Source: an uncultured Jannaschia sp.
GTDB lineage: Bacteria > Pseudomonadota > Alphaproteobacteria > Rhodobacterales > Rhodobacteraceae
Length of the DNA: 64,000 nt
Assembly: GCF_947503795.1 (NCBI RefSeq)
Contig: NZ_CANNEZ010000003.1
Span: 86,357-150,356 of the forward strand
Direction of reading: 5' to 3'
Below, piece after piece: positions 25,284-33,991 of this stretch (within the stretch, counting starts at the first letter, position 1; each line of letters starts with the position of its first letter). The position numbers and the translations under genes were made by a program. The notes beneath the pieces were generated by a model. The model had not been told where the DNA came from, made no database searches, and was given only the letters and a program-made list of their open reading frames with translations.

Positions 25284-26384
25284 TCAGGCGGCGTCGAGCG
25301 CCGCGAGGATGGCATCGCCCATCTGGGTCGTCGAGACGGGCGTGCCGCCATCGGGGCCCATCAGGTCAGCCGTGCGCACGCCGTCGGCCAGCACCTGTTG
25401 CACCGCCCCCTCCAGGAGGTCGGCATGGGCGCCCTCGTCGAAGGAATAGCGCAACGCCATCGCGAAGCTGAGGATGCAGGCGATCGGATTGGCCTTGCCC
25501 TGCCCCGCAATGTCGGGCGCCGAGCCGTGCACCGGCTCGTAGAGGGCCTTGGGCCGCCCGTTCGCCATCGGCAGCCCAAGGGAGGCCGAGGGGAGCATCC
25601 CGAGCGATCCGGTCAGCATCGCGGCCAGGTCGGACAGCAGGTCGCCGAACAGGTTGTCCGTCACGATCACGTCGAACTGCTTGGGCCAGCGCGTCAGCTG
25701 CATCGCGCCCGCATCGGCATACATGTGGCTCAGCTCGACCTCGGGATATTCGGCGTCGTGGATCTCCTGGACGACGTCGCGCCAGAGGATGCCCGATTCC
25801 ATCACGTTTGCCTTCTCCATGGAGCAGACCTTGTTCGACCGCTTCTTGGCCAGTTCGAAGGCCGACCGGGCGACGCGGGCGATCTCGCTCTCGGTGTAGC
25901 GCTGGGTGTTGATGCCGACGCGCTCGTTGCCTTCCTTGTGGATGCCGCGCGGCTCGCCGAAATAGACGCCCGAGGTCAGCTCGCGGATGATCATGATGTC
26001 GAGGCCTGCGACCACCTCTTTCTTGAGCGAGGAGAAATCGGCCAGCGCATCGAAGCATTGCGCCGGGCGCAGGTTCGAGAACAGGTCCATCTCCTTGCGC
26101 AGGCGCAACAGGCCCCGCTCGGGCTTCACGCTGAAGTCCAGATCGTCGTATTTCGGACCACCCACGGCGCCCAGCAGGACGGCATCGACCTCCTGCGCGC
26201 GGGCCATCGTGTCGTCATGCAGCGGCGTGCCGTGCTTGTCGTAGGCGCAACCGCCGACCAGATCCTCGGACACCTCGAAGGACAGGCCGCGCTTGGCCTC
26301 GAACCAGTCGATGACACGCCGGACCTCGGCCATGACCTCGGGGCCGATGCCGTCGCCCGGCAGGATCAGAAGGGAATTGGTCAT
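25284..26384 (-). CDS. leuB: 3-isopropylmalate dehydrogenase
   Basis: A 366-residue NAD-dependent decarboxylating dehydrogenase. [16 protein letters not shown] opens the protein, [13 protein letters not shown] and [14 protein letters not shown] carry substrate-binding arginines, and [20 protein letters not shown] carries the metal-binding aspartates. It oxidises 3-isopropylmalate in leucine synthesis. ATG 26384 is preferred to an upstream in-frame start because it begins [11 protein letters not shown] as usual. leuD lies 2.1 kb upstream on the same strand with two other genes between them, so leucine genes here are loosely grouped rather than adjacent. Confidence 0.97.
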   Translation of the reverse strand: MTNSLLILPGDGIGPEVMAEVRRVIDWFEAKRGLSFEVSEDLVGGCAYDKHGTPLHDDTMARAQEVDAVLLGAVGGPKYDDLDFSVKPERGLLRLRKEMDLFSNLRPAQCFDALADFSSLKKEVVAGLDIMIIRELTSGVYFGEPRGIHKEGNERVGINTQRYTESEIARVARSAFELAKKRSNKVCSMEKANVMESGILWRDVVQEIHDAEYPEVELSHMYADAGAMQLTRWPKQFDVIVTDNLFGDLLSDLAAMLTGSLGMLPSASLGLPMANGRPKALYEPVHGSAPDIAGQGKANPIACILSFAMALRYSFDEGAHADLLEGAVQQVLADGVRTADLMGPDGGTPVSTTQMGDAILAALDAA

Positions 26385-26440
26385 CGCGCGCAGGCCTCTC
26401 GTTTGGATCGGCATGGGCGTAGTCCCCCCCTTCCGAAGGG

Positions 26441-27442
26441 TCAAGGAAGCGCGATGTCGACCCAGACCAGCCGCCCGCTGCCCGCGGCGGCCACAGTTTC
26501 GGCGAAGGGATCATCCAGCGCGGGCCAAAGGACGCCCGAGTCCCGGATGTCGAGCGATGTGCCGGGCAGGACGTAGTCGACGCGGAGCGGGCCCGGCCCC
26601 TCCCAGGCGACCGTATCCAGCGCGGGATCGCCCGAATGCCCGGCACCACCGCCGCCCGCGCCCCGCGGGACGGGGTCCTGCAGGGCGGGATGGTCGAGCA
26701 GCGCGCGCATCGCGGCGCGGGGCCCGTCGCCATCCACCGGATCGACATTGCCGCGCCCCAGCACGACCGGATGCGGCACCGTTTCGGCCAGCTCCGACAC
26801 AAGGGCCAGCTCGTCCGCCGTTCGCTTGCCGTTGCGATCCTCGGGGCCGTCGAACACCGGCGTTCCCGCCGCCAGCGTGATCAACGTCAAGTCGCCCAGC
26901 TCGACCACCCACTGCGCCGTGGTCGCCAGCGGCACGATGCCATGCGCCGCCTCGGGCAAGACGGCGACCGCGTCGGAGCGTGCGGACCAGAGCGTTTTGG
27001 AGTGATCCGTGATCCGGCCGATGGGTCGATCCGACAGGAGGGCCAGGCCGCTGTCGCCCGTGAAGCGACCGTAGCCCATGGCATCCCGCGCCCGGTCATC
27101 GGTGCCGTCACCGTCGAGGTCGATCCCCGACGGGATGCCGGAATTCGGTTTCAAAGCAACATTGTGCGGGTATTCGAGCCCATGTTCGGCCAGCCGGTCG
27201 GTCAGCGCGGCAAGCCCCACGCCATCGAGATCCCAGTCGATGTCGAGGAGCAGGACAACGTTCGGAGCGGCATGCGCGATGACATCGAGCGCGGCCTCGG
27301 CCTGCGGATCGCGCGCGACCGCGAGGTCGCGCAGCATCAGGCCCGGCCCGCGACGGCCCAGGCCCGAATGGAAGGTTGCGATGCGCAAGGTCTCGGCCAC
27401 GGCGGCACCGCCGAGCAGCACCGCGAGGGTCGCGGCGATCAG
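26441..27442 (-). CDS. Endonuclease/exonuclease/phosphatase-family secreted protein
   Basis: About 330 residues. A signal-peptide-like start ([19 protein letters not shown]) leads to [30 protein letters not shown] and [10 protein letters not shown] motifs of the EEP fold. The catalytic metal-binding pattern is partial: DIDWD stands where the usual Glu lies, so nuclease or phosphatase activity is uncertain. No ATG fits the signal peptide. Candidates are CTG 27442, overlapping the upstream stop, or GTG 27421; an ATG far upstream (27568) would overlap the neighbour by 130 bases. The start is unresolved. It probably acts in the periplasm. Confidence 0.7.
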   Translation of the reverse strand: MIAATLAVLLGGAAVAETLRIATFHSGLGRRGPGLMLRDLAVARDPQAEAALDVIAHAAPNVVLLLDIDWDLDGVGLAALTDRLAEHGLEYPHNVALKPNSGIPSGIDLDGDGTDDRARDAMGYGRFTGDSGLALLSDRPIGRITDHSKTLWSARSDAVAVLPEAAHGIVPLATTAQWVVELGDLTLITLAAGTPVFDGPEDRNGKRTADELALVSELAETVPHPVVLGRGNVDPVDGDGPRAAMRALLDHPALQDPVPRGAGGGGAGHSGDPALDTVAWEGPGPLRVDYVLPGTSLDIRDSGVLWPALDDPFAETVAAAGSGRLVWVDIALP

Positions 27443-28317
27443 GCCGGCAGGAAGGCCGGGTCTCCCGCGCCGGTCTCGGCGAAACGGCTGCGCTTCTTCG
27501 AGATCATCAGGGCCAGCCGCCGCATGGCGATTCCACGAAGGAACAGCGAGGCGGGAAGGAAGGCCCATAGCGACATCATCCAGACCGTCAGAAGGTGGTT
27601 GTCCAGCATCGAGACCCCGTAGGAGCTCGCGATGAAGACGGCCAGCGGCGGCGTGATGTATGGCAGCAAGACCCCTAACAGGATGTTAACGGCCCCGTCG
27701 CGCTTGAGGCGGACCACCACGTCCGCACCGGCCGTGGGATCGAAGGTGGGAAGGTTGATCCAGACGTTGAAGCTGCCCGTGGGCGAGGGCCAGCCGCGCA
27801 CACGGATCAGGATCGCGAAGACCGTCAGTGCTACGAGCGATACCAAGTAGGCGAGGCCCGCCGCCGACCGGATCAGCGTGGCCTCCGACAGGGTCGTGCC
27901 GTCCGGCAGCAGCCACATCAGAAGCCGGATCGGGCTGAACGCGAAATCCATCGACTCGCCCAGAAGTATGCCGATGGCGTGGAACAGCCGCGACAGGGTC
28001 GTCGGATCCTCCTGCCCGGCGCACATGATCGAGGTCAGCAGGAGCGTCATCGCCAACATCGCGAAGCGGACGCGGTTGAACGGAGGGGCGGCGCGGAACT
28101 CGATCAGGCCCGGATAGGTCGAGCCGTATTCGACGATCACGAAGACCGCCGCGAAGATCGCGATCAGAACAGTGGCATCCGTGACCTGGGGATCCGCCTG
28201 AGGCAGTAGCAGCGATGGAGCAAGGACCATCATCACGACGAGCACCGCACGGATGCACGCACCTGGTAGCTGCGAAATCACTGCCCAATCGATCCTTAAT
28301 GGACGGGTCCGGTACAT
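27439..28317 (-). CDS. Conserved six-helix membrane protein of unknown function
   Basis: A 292-residue protein beginning MYRTRPLRIDWAVISQLPGA. Six hydrophobic segments are visible, for example AVLVVMMVLAPSLLL, ATVLIAIFAAVFVIVEYG, VRFAMLAMTLLLTSIM, AYLVSLVALTVFAILI, LGVLLPYITPPLAVFIA and LTVWMMSLWAFLPASLFL. I recognise no catalytic or transport motif. The stop overlaps the apparent start region of the EEP-family gene, so the two are probably co-transcribed. ATG 28317 is chosen over 28341 because it gives a compact positively charged N-terminus. The upstream 212-base gap is noticeably AT-richer than its surroundings. Confidence 0.75.
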   Translation of the reverse strand: MYRTRPLRIDWAVISQLPGACIRAVLVVMMVLAPSLLLPQADPQVTDATVLIAIFAAVFVIVEYGSTYPGLIEFRAAPPFNRVRFAMLAMTLLLTSIMCAGQEDPTTLSRLFHAIGILLGESMDFAFSPIRLLMWLLPDGTTLSEATLIRSAAGLAYLVSLVALTVFAILIRVRGWPSPTGSFNVWINLPTFDPTAGADVVVRLKRDGAVNILLGVLLPYITPPLAVFIASSYGVSMLDNHLLTVWMMSLWAFLPASLFLRGIAMRRLALMISKKRSRFAETGAGDPAFLPA

Positions 28318-28529
28318 GCCGAACCCTTGTTCCAAGATCACACCCTTATGATGGGTGACTGCCTCATTCTCGCCTCAACCGTGCCTTGTTTAAGTTCACC
28401 TCGCAACCGCCTGACGGGGAACGGAAAGACTTGGGCAAATCTGTGTGTCCCGTTGGCATCATTCCGCCGACGGTGCATCGGTAATCGCACAAAAACAATG
28501 ACTTGCGGATCGACGTTCAGACGGTCCGG
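28318..28529. other. AT-richer intergenic region between leuD and membrane-protein gene
   Basis: A 212-base gap with clearly more A and T than the coding DNA. It probably carries the promoter of the membrane-protein/EEP pair. TTGTTC and TTAAGTT-like boxes are present, but no pair stands out, and I see no terminator hairpin for leuD. Confidence 0.4.
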
Positions 28530-29135
28530 TCAGACCCAGGGACGCTCCTGCGTCATGCGCGTCTCGAACGCGGCGATCGACGGCGCCTTCTCCTGCGTCA
28601 GGCCGATATCGTCCAACCCGTTGAGGAGGCAGTGCTTCTTGAAAGCATCCACCTCGAACGCGTAGGTCGTGCCGTCCGCGCCGGTGACGGTCTGCGCCTC
28701 GAGGTCGACGGTAAGGCGGGCGTTGGCGCCGTTCTCGGCATCCTTCATCAGCGCATCGACCTGCTCCTGCGGCAGCACCACGGGCAGAATGCCGTTCTTG
28801 AAGCAGTTGTTATAGAAGATGTCGGCGAAGCTGGGCGCGATCACGGCTCGGATGCCGAAATCCAGCAGCGCCCAGGGCGCATGCTCGCGCGAGGAGCCGC
28901 AGCCGAAATTGTCGCCCGCCACGATGATCTCCGCATCCCGATAGGCGGGCTTGTTGAGCACGAAGTTCTCGTTCTCGCTGCCGTCATCCTCGTAGCGCAT
29001 CTCGTCGAAGAGATTCACGCCGAGGCCCGAACGCTTGATCGTCTTCAGGAACTGCTTGGGGATGATCATGTCGGTGTCGATGTTGATCAGCGGCAGCGGC
29101 GCGGCGATGCCGGTCAGGGTCTCGAACTTTTCCAT
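28530..29135 (-). CDS. leuD: 3-isopropylmalate dehydratase small subunit
   Basis: A 201-residue swivel domain of isopropylmalate isomerase. [20 protein letters not shown] is followed by [14 protein letters not shown], and [17 protein letters not shown] is the conserved substrate-binding loop. With LeuC it isomerises 2- to 3-isopropylmalate. leuC is not in the window. It is the most upstream of four leftward genes that end with leuB. Length is normal for the family. Confidence 0.97.
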   Translation of the reverse strand: MEKFETLTGIAAPLPLINIDTDMIIPKQFLKTIKRSGLGVNLFDEMRYEDDGSENENFVLNKPAYRDAEIIVAGDNFGCGSSREHAPWALLDFGIRAVIAPSFADIFYNNCFKNGILPVVLPQEQVDALMKDAENGANARLTVDLEAQTVTGADGTTYAFEVDAFKKHCLLNGLDDIGLTQEKAPSIAAFETRMTQERPWV

Positions 29136-29163
29136 GATGTCCTCCGTGGCGATGCCCGTGGCT

Positions 29164-29973
29164 TTACGCTCCGGGCACGGCGAAGGTCAACGCGGCCCAG
29201 AGCGTCAGCCAGACGGGATCGGTCTCGGCCTCGGGCTCGAGCGGCAGGACAGCGACCGAATCAAGGAGGTAGTCGTGTCCGGCCTTCATCGGCAGCACGG
29301 CACGCCCCTCGGCATCAGCGGTATGGAGCGTGATCGCGACCCCGCCATCGGGCGCTCGCTCGAACATCTCGACCTGCGCGCCCGGTCGGGGCGCGCCCTC
29401 GAACAGCACCTGCACGGGAAGGCCGCCCGAAAGATCGTCGGTATAGGGGTTCATGCCGGCCACGATCTCGGTGCGAAGGCCCACGGCCCGATCCGATCCA
29501 GCCCCGTCGCCCACGGCCACCAGCGACTTGGCGAACCGGCGATAGGCTTCGCGGAACCCCTTGCGCGGCAGGCCGCGGGCGTCGTGTTCGGCCAGAAGCG
29601 GGGTGAAGGCCTTGTGCTCGGCGAAGGCGACGAACTTCTCCCACTCCGAATAGACCAGCGACATGTCCGCCGTCTCGTGCACCAGGATCAGGAGGCCCTC
29701 GGGCGCCGTGTCGAGCTGGACGGCCGGGTTGTCGCCGATCCGCGCGGGAACGGGGCTGACATCCTCGCCCGAGATCATGTCGAAGCGCGCCGAGCGGTTG
29801 GGGATGAAGCTGAGCGTCGAGCCCGCGAATTCCTGCCCGTTGTGGAACCGGGCCGTCACCGGATCGCCGGGGGCCACCGCGAACTCCAACGGCTCGATCC
29901 AGAACTCATGCGCTTGAAGCGGGGTGCAAAGGATGAACAATGCCGCGAAGGCAACCAAGGGGCGGATGGGCAT
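29164..29973 (-). CDS. DUF4198 periplasmic protein, probable metal-uptake accessory
   Basis: A 269-residue exported protein. The signal peptide is [21 protein letters not shown], followed at once by HEFWIEP, the DUF4198 hallmark. The C-terminus contains [17 protein letters not shown]4198 proteins accompany nickel or cobalt uptake genes; the N-terminal His after processing fits metal binding. The gene is divergent from a HupE-type transporter, and the two ATG codons overlap in the four bases CATG at 29971-29974. The metal is not determined by the sequence. Confidence 0.83.
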   Translation of the reverse strand: MPIRPLVAFAALFILCTPLQAHEFWIEPLEFAVAPGDPVTARFHNGQEFAGSTLSFIPNRSARFDMISGEDVSPVPARIGDNPAVQLDTAPEGLLILVHETADMSLVYSEWEKFVAFAEHKAFTPLLAEHDARGLPRKGFREAYRRFAKSLVAVGDGAGSDRAVGLRTEIVAGMNPYTDDLSGGLPVQVLFEGAPRPGAQVEMFERAPDGGVAITLHTADAEGRAVLPMKAGHDYLLDSVAVLPLEPEAETDPVWLTLWAALTFAVPGA

Positions 29974-31147
29974 GACGAATCTCCTGGCGATGGGGCACAG
30001 GGTGGCCTTGGCCGCCCTGCTGTCAATGATCGCGGCCTTCACGGTTGCGGCACACGAGGTCGAGCCGTCCTTTGCCGAAGTCGAGATCGCGGGCGACGTC
30101 GCCACCATAATCCTCCGGACGTCCGTCGAGCCCCTGATCGCCGGCATGGATCTCGGCGCGCTGGACGACACCAACGACTCGCCCCTGTCGGAGGTCCATG
30201 ACGATCTGCGCGCCCTCTCGCCCGACGCCCTGGGCGCGGCTCTCTCGGAGGCGTGGGGGCAGATCGACGACCGGATCACGCTGTCGGTCGACGGCATGGA
30301 CCTGCCCCTGACCCTGGCCGAAACCGAAATCCCGCCCGTCGGCGACCCCGAACTGCGCCGCGACAGCGTCTTGACCCTGACGGCGGACCTGCCGCCGGGC
30401 GACGCGCCCGTGATCTTCGGCTTCGACGCGGCGCTGGGGAACGTGATCGTGCGACAGACCGGGGACGAGGCCAGCTACGAGGCGATCCTGACCAATGGCA
30501 GCCTGTCCGACCCCCTGCCCCGAACCGGCGTAGCCGAGGTTTCGGTCTGGGACAGCTTCCTGCGCAACGTCGTCGTGGGGTTCGAGCACATCATCCCGGC
30601 GGGGCTCGACCACATCCTTTTCGTGCTGGGCCTCTTCTTCTACGCGCTCGCGTGGCGGCCGCTGCTCTGGCAGGTGACGTCCTTCACGGTCGCGCACACG
30701 GTCACGCTGGCCTTGGCGGTGTTGGGCGTCGTCACGATCCCGCCATCGCAGATGTGGGCGGTCGAGGCGGTCATCGCGGCCTCGATCGTCTGGGTTGCTG
30801 TCGAGAACATATGGGCCGGGGGCCGGCGGACGATCACATGGGGCCGGATCGCCGTGGTCTTCGGGTTCGGTCTGCTGCATGGCCTCGGCTTCGCGTCGGT
30901 CTTTGCCGAGGCCGGAATGGCGCCCGCGACGCTGGTCGCCTCGCTGATCGCGTTCAATATCGGCGTCGAGATCGGGCAGCTCACCGTGATCGCGATCGCA
31001 TTCCTGCTGGTCGGCGCGTGGTTCGGTGGACAGCCCTGGTATCGCCGGGTGATCGCGATACCGGGCTCGGTCGTCATCGCGGCGATCGGCTTCTATTGGG
31101 TGCTGAACCGTATCGGCCTCGTGGGGGACGTCCCCTACCTGACCTGA
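29972..31147 (+). CDS. HupE/UreJ-family membrane protein
   Basis: A 391-residue protein from ATG 29972, or 385 from ATG 29990. Residues 1-28 are a signal peptide ending in AAHEVEP. A periplasmic beta-rich domain runs to about residue 185. The membrane part follows, with FEHIIPAGLDHILFVLGLFF, the His/Asp motif of HupE/UreJ, and then HTVTLALAVLG and GLLHGLGFASVF. The family transports nickel or cobalt. It probably works with the divergent DUF4198 protein, which also starts with a mature N-terminal HE. AAGGGG at 29956 supports ATG 29972; ATG 29990 gives a tidier signal peptide. Confidence 0.85.
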   Translation: MTNLLAMGHRVALAALLSMIAAFTVAAHEVEPSFAEVEIAGDVATIILRTSVEPLIAGMDLGALDDTNDSPLSEVHDDLRALSPDALGAALSEAWGQIDDRITLSVDGMDLPLTLAETEIPPVGDPELRRDSVLTLTADLPPGDAPVIFGFDAALGNVIVRQTGDEASYEAILTNGSLSDPLPRTGVAEVSVWDSFLRNVVVGFEHIIPAGLDHILFVLGLFFYALAWRPLLWQVTSFTVAHTVTLALAVLGVVTIPPSQMWAVEAVIAASIVWVAVENIWAGGRRTITWGRIAVVFGFGLLHGLGFASVFAEAGMAPATLVASLIAFNIGVEIGQLTVIAIAFLLVGAWFGGQPWYRRVIAIPGSVVIAAIGFYWVLNRIGLVGDVPYLT

Positions 31148-31165
31148 GCGGGTGGCGCGGGGCCG

Positions 31166-32131
31166 TCAGCCGCCCAGAAGTGCCAGCAGCGCGCGTTCCG
31201 CCTGTCGCAAACCGGTCGGGGTCTCGGGCGTCCTGACGTCTCGCCACGTCTCGGACAGCGCGATGACCTGCGGATGGACGTAGCTGTTGCGTGCGATCGT
31301 CGGCGTGTTGTGCAGCATCTCGGCCGCGGCTTCCGACATCGCCTTGATGGTGACGCCTTCGCCCGTCGCCTGCGCCACCGCGAGGGCGGCGACCGAGCCG
31401 TTCCACGTCCGGAAGGTCTTGGCGGTCGCGGTGTCGAGGCCCGCGGCATCGCGCAGCCAGTCGTTGACTTGATCGGCATGGATCTCGCGCCGTTCGGTGC
31501 CATCGATCCATTCGAAGACCGGAGCGCCCGGCAGGTCGTCCAGCGCATGGAGCGCGCGGTTCAGCGTCCGGTCGGCGATCTGGCGGCGCACCCGTTTGCC
31601 ACCCTTGGCGCGCCAGTCGAGCCGCACGCCACGATCCGTCATCGTCAGGTTGCGCGACCGGAGCGTCGTCGCCCCCTCGGTCCCGTTCTCGGTCCGGTAG
31701 ATGTCCGAGCCGATACGGATCGACGTGCGATCGATCAGGCGCAGCACGGCGGCGATGGCGAAGTCCCGCTCGCCCGCCTCGCCGCCGAGCGCCTCGGCCA
31801 CGCGACGGCGGATACGCGGCAGGGCTTCACCGAAGGCCGGCAGCTCGTCGAACTTGGCGGCGGCGCGCATTTCGGACCAGTGCGGGTGGTAGCGATACTG
31901 CTTGCGCGCACGGTCGTCGTATCCGGTCGCCTGCAGGTGGCCCCGCTTGCGTGGGCTGATCCAGACGTCGGAATAGGCCGGGGGCACGGCGAGCGCTTCG
32001 ATCCGCTTGCGCTCTCCGTTGTCATCAATGGTCGTCCCGTCGGGCGCGCGATAGCTCCAGCCCCGGCCCGCGCGACGCCGGGAAATGCCGGGCCGGTCGT
32101 CGGGATAGTAGATGAGATCGGGGTGTTGCAT
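31166..32131 (-). CDS. DNA topoisomerase IB
   Basis: A 321-residue type IB topoisomerase of the poxvirus-like bacterial group. The N-terminal domain has GRGWSYRAPDG and SDVWISPRKRGHLQATGYD. The catalytic domain holds RIGSDIYRTENGTEGATTLR, KGGKRVRRQI and KTFRTWNGSVAAL, with nucleophile Tyr284 in ARNSYVHPQV. It relaxes supercoils by transient 3'-phosphotyrosine cleavage. A long open frame continues upstream but is not coding; ATG 32131 matches the usual HPDLIYYPDD start. It is convergent with the HupE-type gene, 18 bases away. Confidence 0.93.
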   Translation of the reverse strand: MQHPDLIYYPDDRPGISRRRAGRGWSYRAPDGTTIDDNGERKRIEALAVPPAYSDVWISPRKRGHLQATGYDDRARKQYRYHPHWSEMRAAAKFDELPAFGEALPRIRRRVAEALGGEAGERDFAIAAVLRLIDRTSIRIGSDIYRTENGTEGATTLRSRNLTMTDRGVRLDWRAKGGKRVRRQIADRTLNRALHALDDLPGAPVFEWIDGTERREIHADQVNDWLRDAAGLDTATAKTFRTWNGSVAALAVAQATGEGVTIKAMSEAAAEMLHNTPTIARNSYVHPQVIALSETWRDVRTPETPTGLRQAERALLALLGG

Positions 32132-32179
32132 GCCGCCCAACGCAGGAGGGGCCCGCCCGGTTGCACGCTCCCGATCGCC

Positions 32180-33991
32180 ATGACACCCTGCGCCATGACA
32201 CCCGAGACCCTCCCGTCCTGGCCCGAGGCGGCCGCCGATCTGATCGCCGTCGCCGCCGGGCGGCAGCATGCCGATACCGTCGTCACGGGCGGCCGCGTCG
32301 CCTGCGTCCACACCCGCGAGATCCTCGACTGGCAGGTCGCCATCGCGCGCGGCCGCTTCGCCTATGTCGGCCCGGATGCGAGCCATTGCATCGGCCCCGA
32401 TACCGAGGTGATCGACGCGGGCGGGCGCTACGTGATCCCCGGTCTGTGCGACGCGCATATGCACATCGAATCCGGGATGCTGACGCCTGCGGAATTCGCC
32501 GCCGCCGTGATCCCGCACGGCACGACCGCCATGTTCACCGATCCCCACGAGATCGCCAATGTCTTGGGCCTCAGGGGCGTGCGGCTGATGCATGACGAGG
32601 CGCGGATGCAGCCGTGCTCGATGTTCGTGCAGATGCCGTCCTGCGCGCCCTCGGCCCCAGGGCTCGAGACGACGGGCCACGAGATCGGGCCCGAGGACGT
32701 GGCCGAGGCGATGACCTGGCCCGGTATCGTCGGGCTGGGCGAGATGATGAATTTCCCCGGCGTGGCACAAGGCGACCCGAAAATGCTGGCCGAGATGGCC
32801 GCGACGGCGGCGGCGGGCAAGACCATCGGCGGGCATTACGCCTCACCCGATCTCGGTCCCGCCTTCCATGCCTATGCCGCGGGCGGCCCCGCCGACGATC
32901 ACGAGGGTACTTGCGAGGCGGACGCCATCGCGCGGGTCCGGCAGGGGATGCGCTCGATGATGCGGCTGGGCAGCGCCTGGTACGACGTCGAGACGCAGAT
33001 CACCGCCGTCACCGAGAAGGGCCTCGATCCGCGCAATTTCATCCTCTGCACCGACGATTGCATGGCCGCGACACTGGTCAATGACGGGCATATGGACCGC
33101 GTGCTGCGTCATGCGATCGCGTGCGGCTGCGATCCCCTGGTGGCGCTCCAGATGTGCACGATCAACACGGCGACGCATTTCGGGCTCGAGCGCGAGTTGG
33201 GGTCGATCACGCCGGGGCGCCGGGCGGACCTGATCCTGACCTCGGACCTGACCGATCTGCCGATCGAGCATGTGATCGCGCTCGGACGGACGGTCGCCAA
33301 GGACGGCGTCCTGATCGCCGATTGCCCCCATCTCGACTGGCCCGACGACGCGCGGTCCACGGTGAACATGAAGCGCGACCTGAGGGCGGAGGATTTCGCG
33401 ATCCCCGCGCCCGCGGGCGCAAACGAGGTGACCGCCCGCGTGATCGGCGTGGTCGAGAACCAGGCCCCGACCAAGGCGCTGACCCGATCGGTCCCGGTAG
33501 TGGACGGGGCCCTCGCGCCCGAGGGCGACACCTGCCGCATCGCGCTGGTCGAGCGGCATCGCGCGACGGGTGGCGTGACCAACGCGCTGGTGTCGGGCTT
33601 CGGATATGCAGGCCGCATGGCGATGGCGTCGACCGTGGCCCATGACAGCCACCATATGATCGTCGTCGGCACCGACCCCGACGAGATGGCGCGGGCGGCC
33701 AACCGTCTGGCCGAGGTGGGCGGCGGCGTGACGCTTTTTGCCGACGGCACCGAGCGCGCGCTGGTCGAACTGCCGATCGCGGGCCTGATGTCCGATCGCC
33801 CCGCCGCCGAAGTGGCCGCCCGCGCCGACGCGTTGATGCAGGCCATGCGCGACGCGGGCTGCACCCTGAACAACGCCTACATGCAGCATTCGCTGCTCGC
33901 ACTCGTCGTCATCCCCGAGCTTCGGATCAGCGATCTGGGCCTCGTGGATGTCACGCAATTTCAACTGACCGACCTTATCGAGACCGCATGA
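32180..33991 (+). CDS. ade: Adenine deaminase
   Basis: A 603-residue amidohydrolase, or 598 from ATG 32195. The metal site is in PGLCDAHMHIESGML, with TAMFTDPHEIANVLG and CTDDCMAATLVNDGHMD completing the Ade family pattern. GRRADLILTSDL and FGYAGRMAMASTVAHDSHH belong to the C-terminal half. It converts adenine to hypoxanthine and ammonia. Its stop overlaps the start of AMP nucleosidase (ATGA), whose product is adenine, so the two reactions follow each other. No clear ribosome site separates the two candidate starts. Confidence 0.94.
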   Translation: MTPCAMTPETLPSWPEAAADLIAVAAGRQHADTVVTGGRVACVHTREILDWQVAIARGRFAYVGPDASHCIGPDTEVIDAGGRYVIPGLCDAHMHIESGMLTPAEFAAAVIPHGTTAMFTDPHEIANVLGLRGVRLMHDEARMQPCSMFVQMPSCAPSAPGLETTGHEIGPEDVAEAMTWPGIVGLGEMMNFPGVAQGDPKMLAEMAATAAAGKTIGGHYASPDLGPAFHAYAAGGPADDHEGTCEADAIARVRQGMRSMMRLGSAWYDVETQITAVTEKGLDPRNFILCTDDCMAATLVNDGHMDRVLRHAIACGCDPLVALQMCTINTATHFGLERELGSITPGRRADLILTSDLTDLPIEHVIALGRTVAKDGVLIADCPHLDWPDDARSTVNMKRDLRAEDFAIPAPAGANEVTARVIGVVENQAPTKALTRSVPVVDGALAPEGDTCRIALVERHRATGGVTNALVSGFGYAGRMAMASTVAHDSHHMIVVGTDPDEMARAANRLAEVGGGVTLFADGTERALVELPIAGLMSDRPAAEVAARADALMQAMRDAGCTLNNAYMQHSLLALVVIPELRISDLGLVDVTQFQLTDLIETA

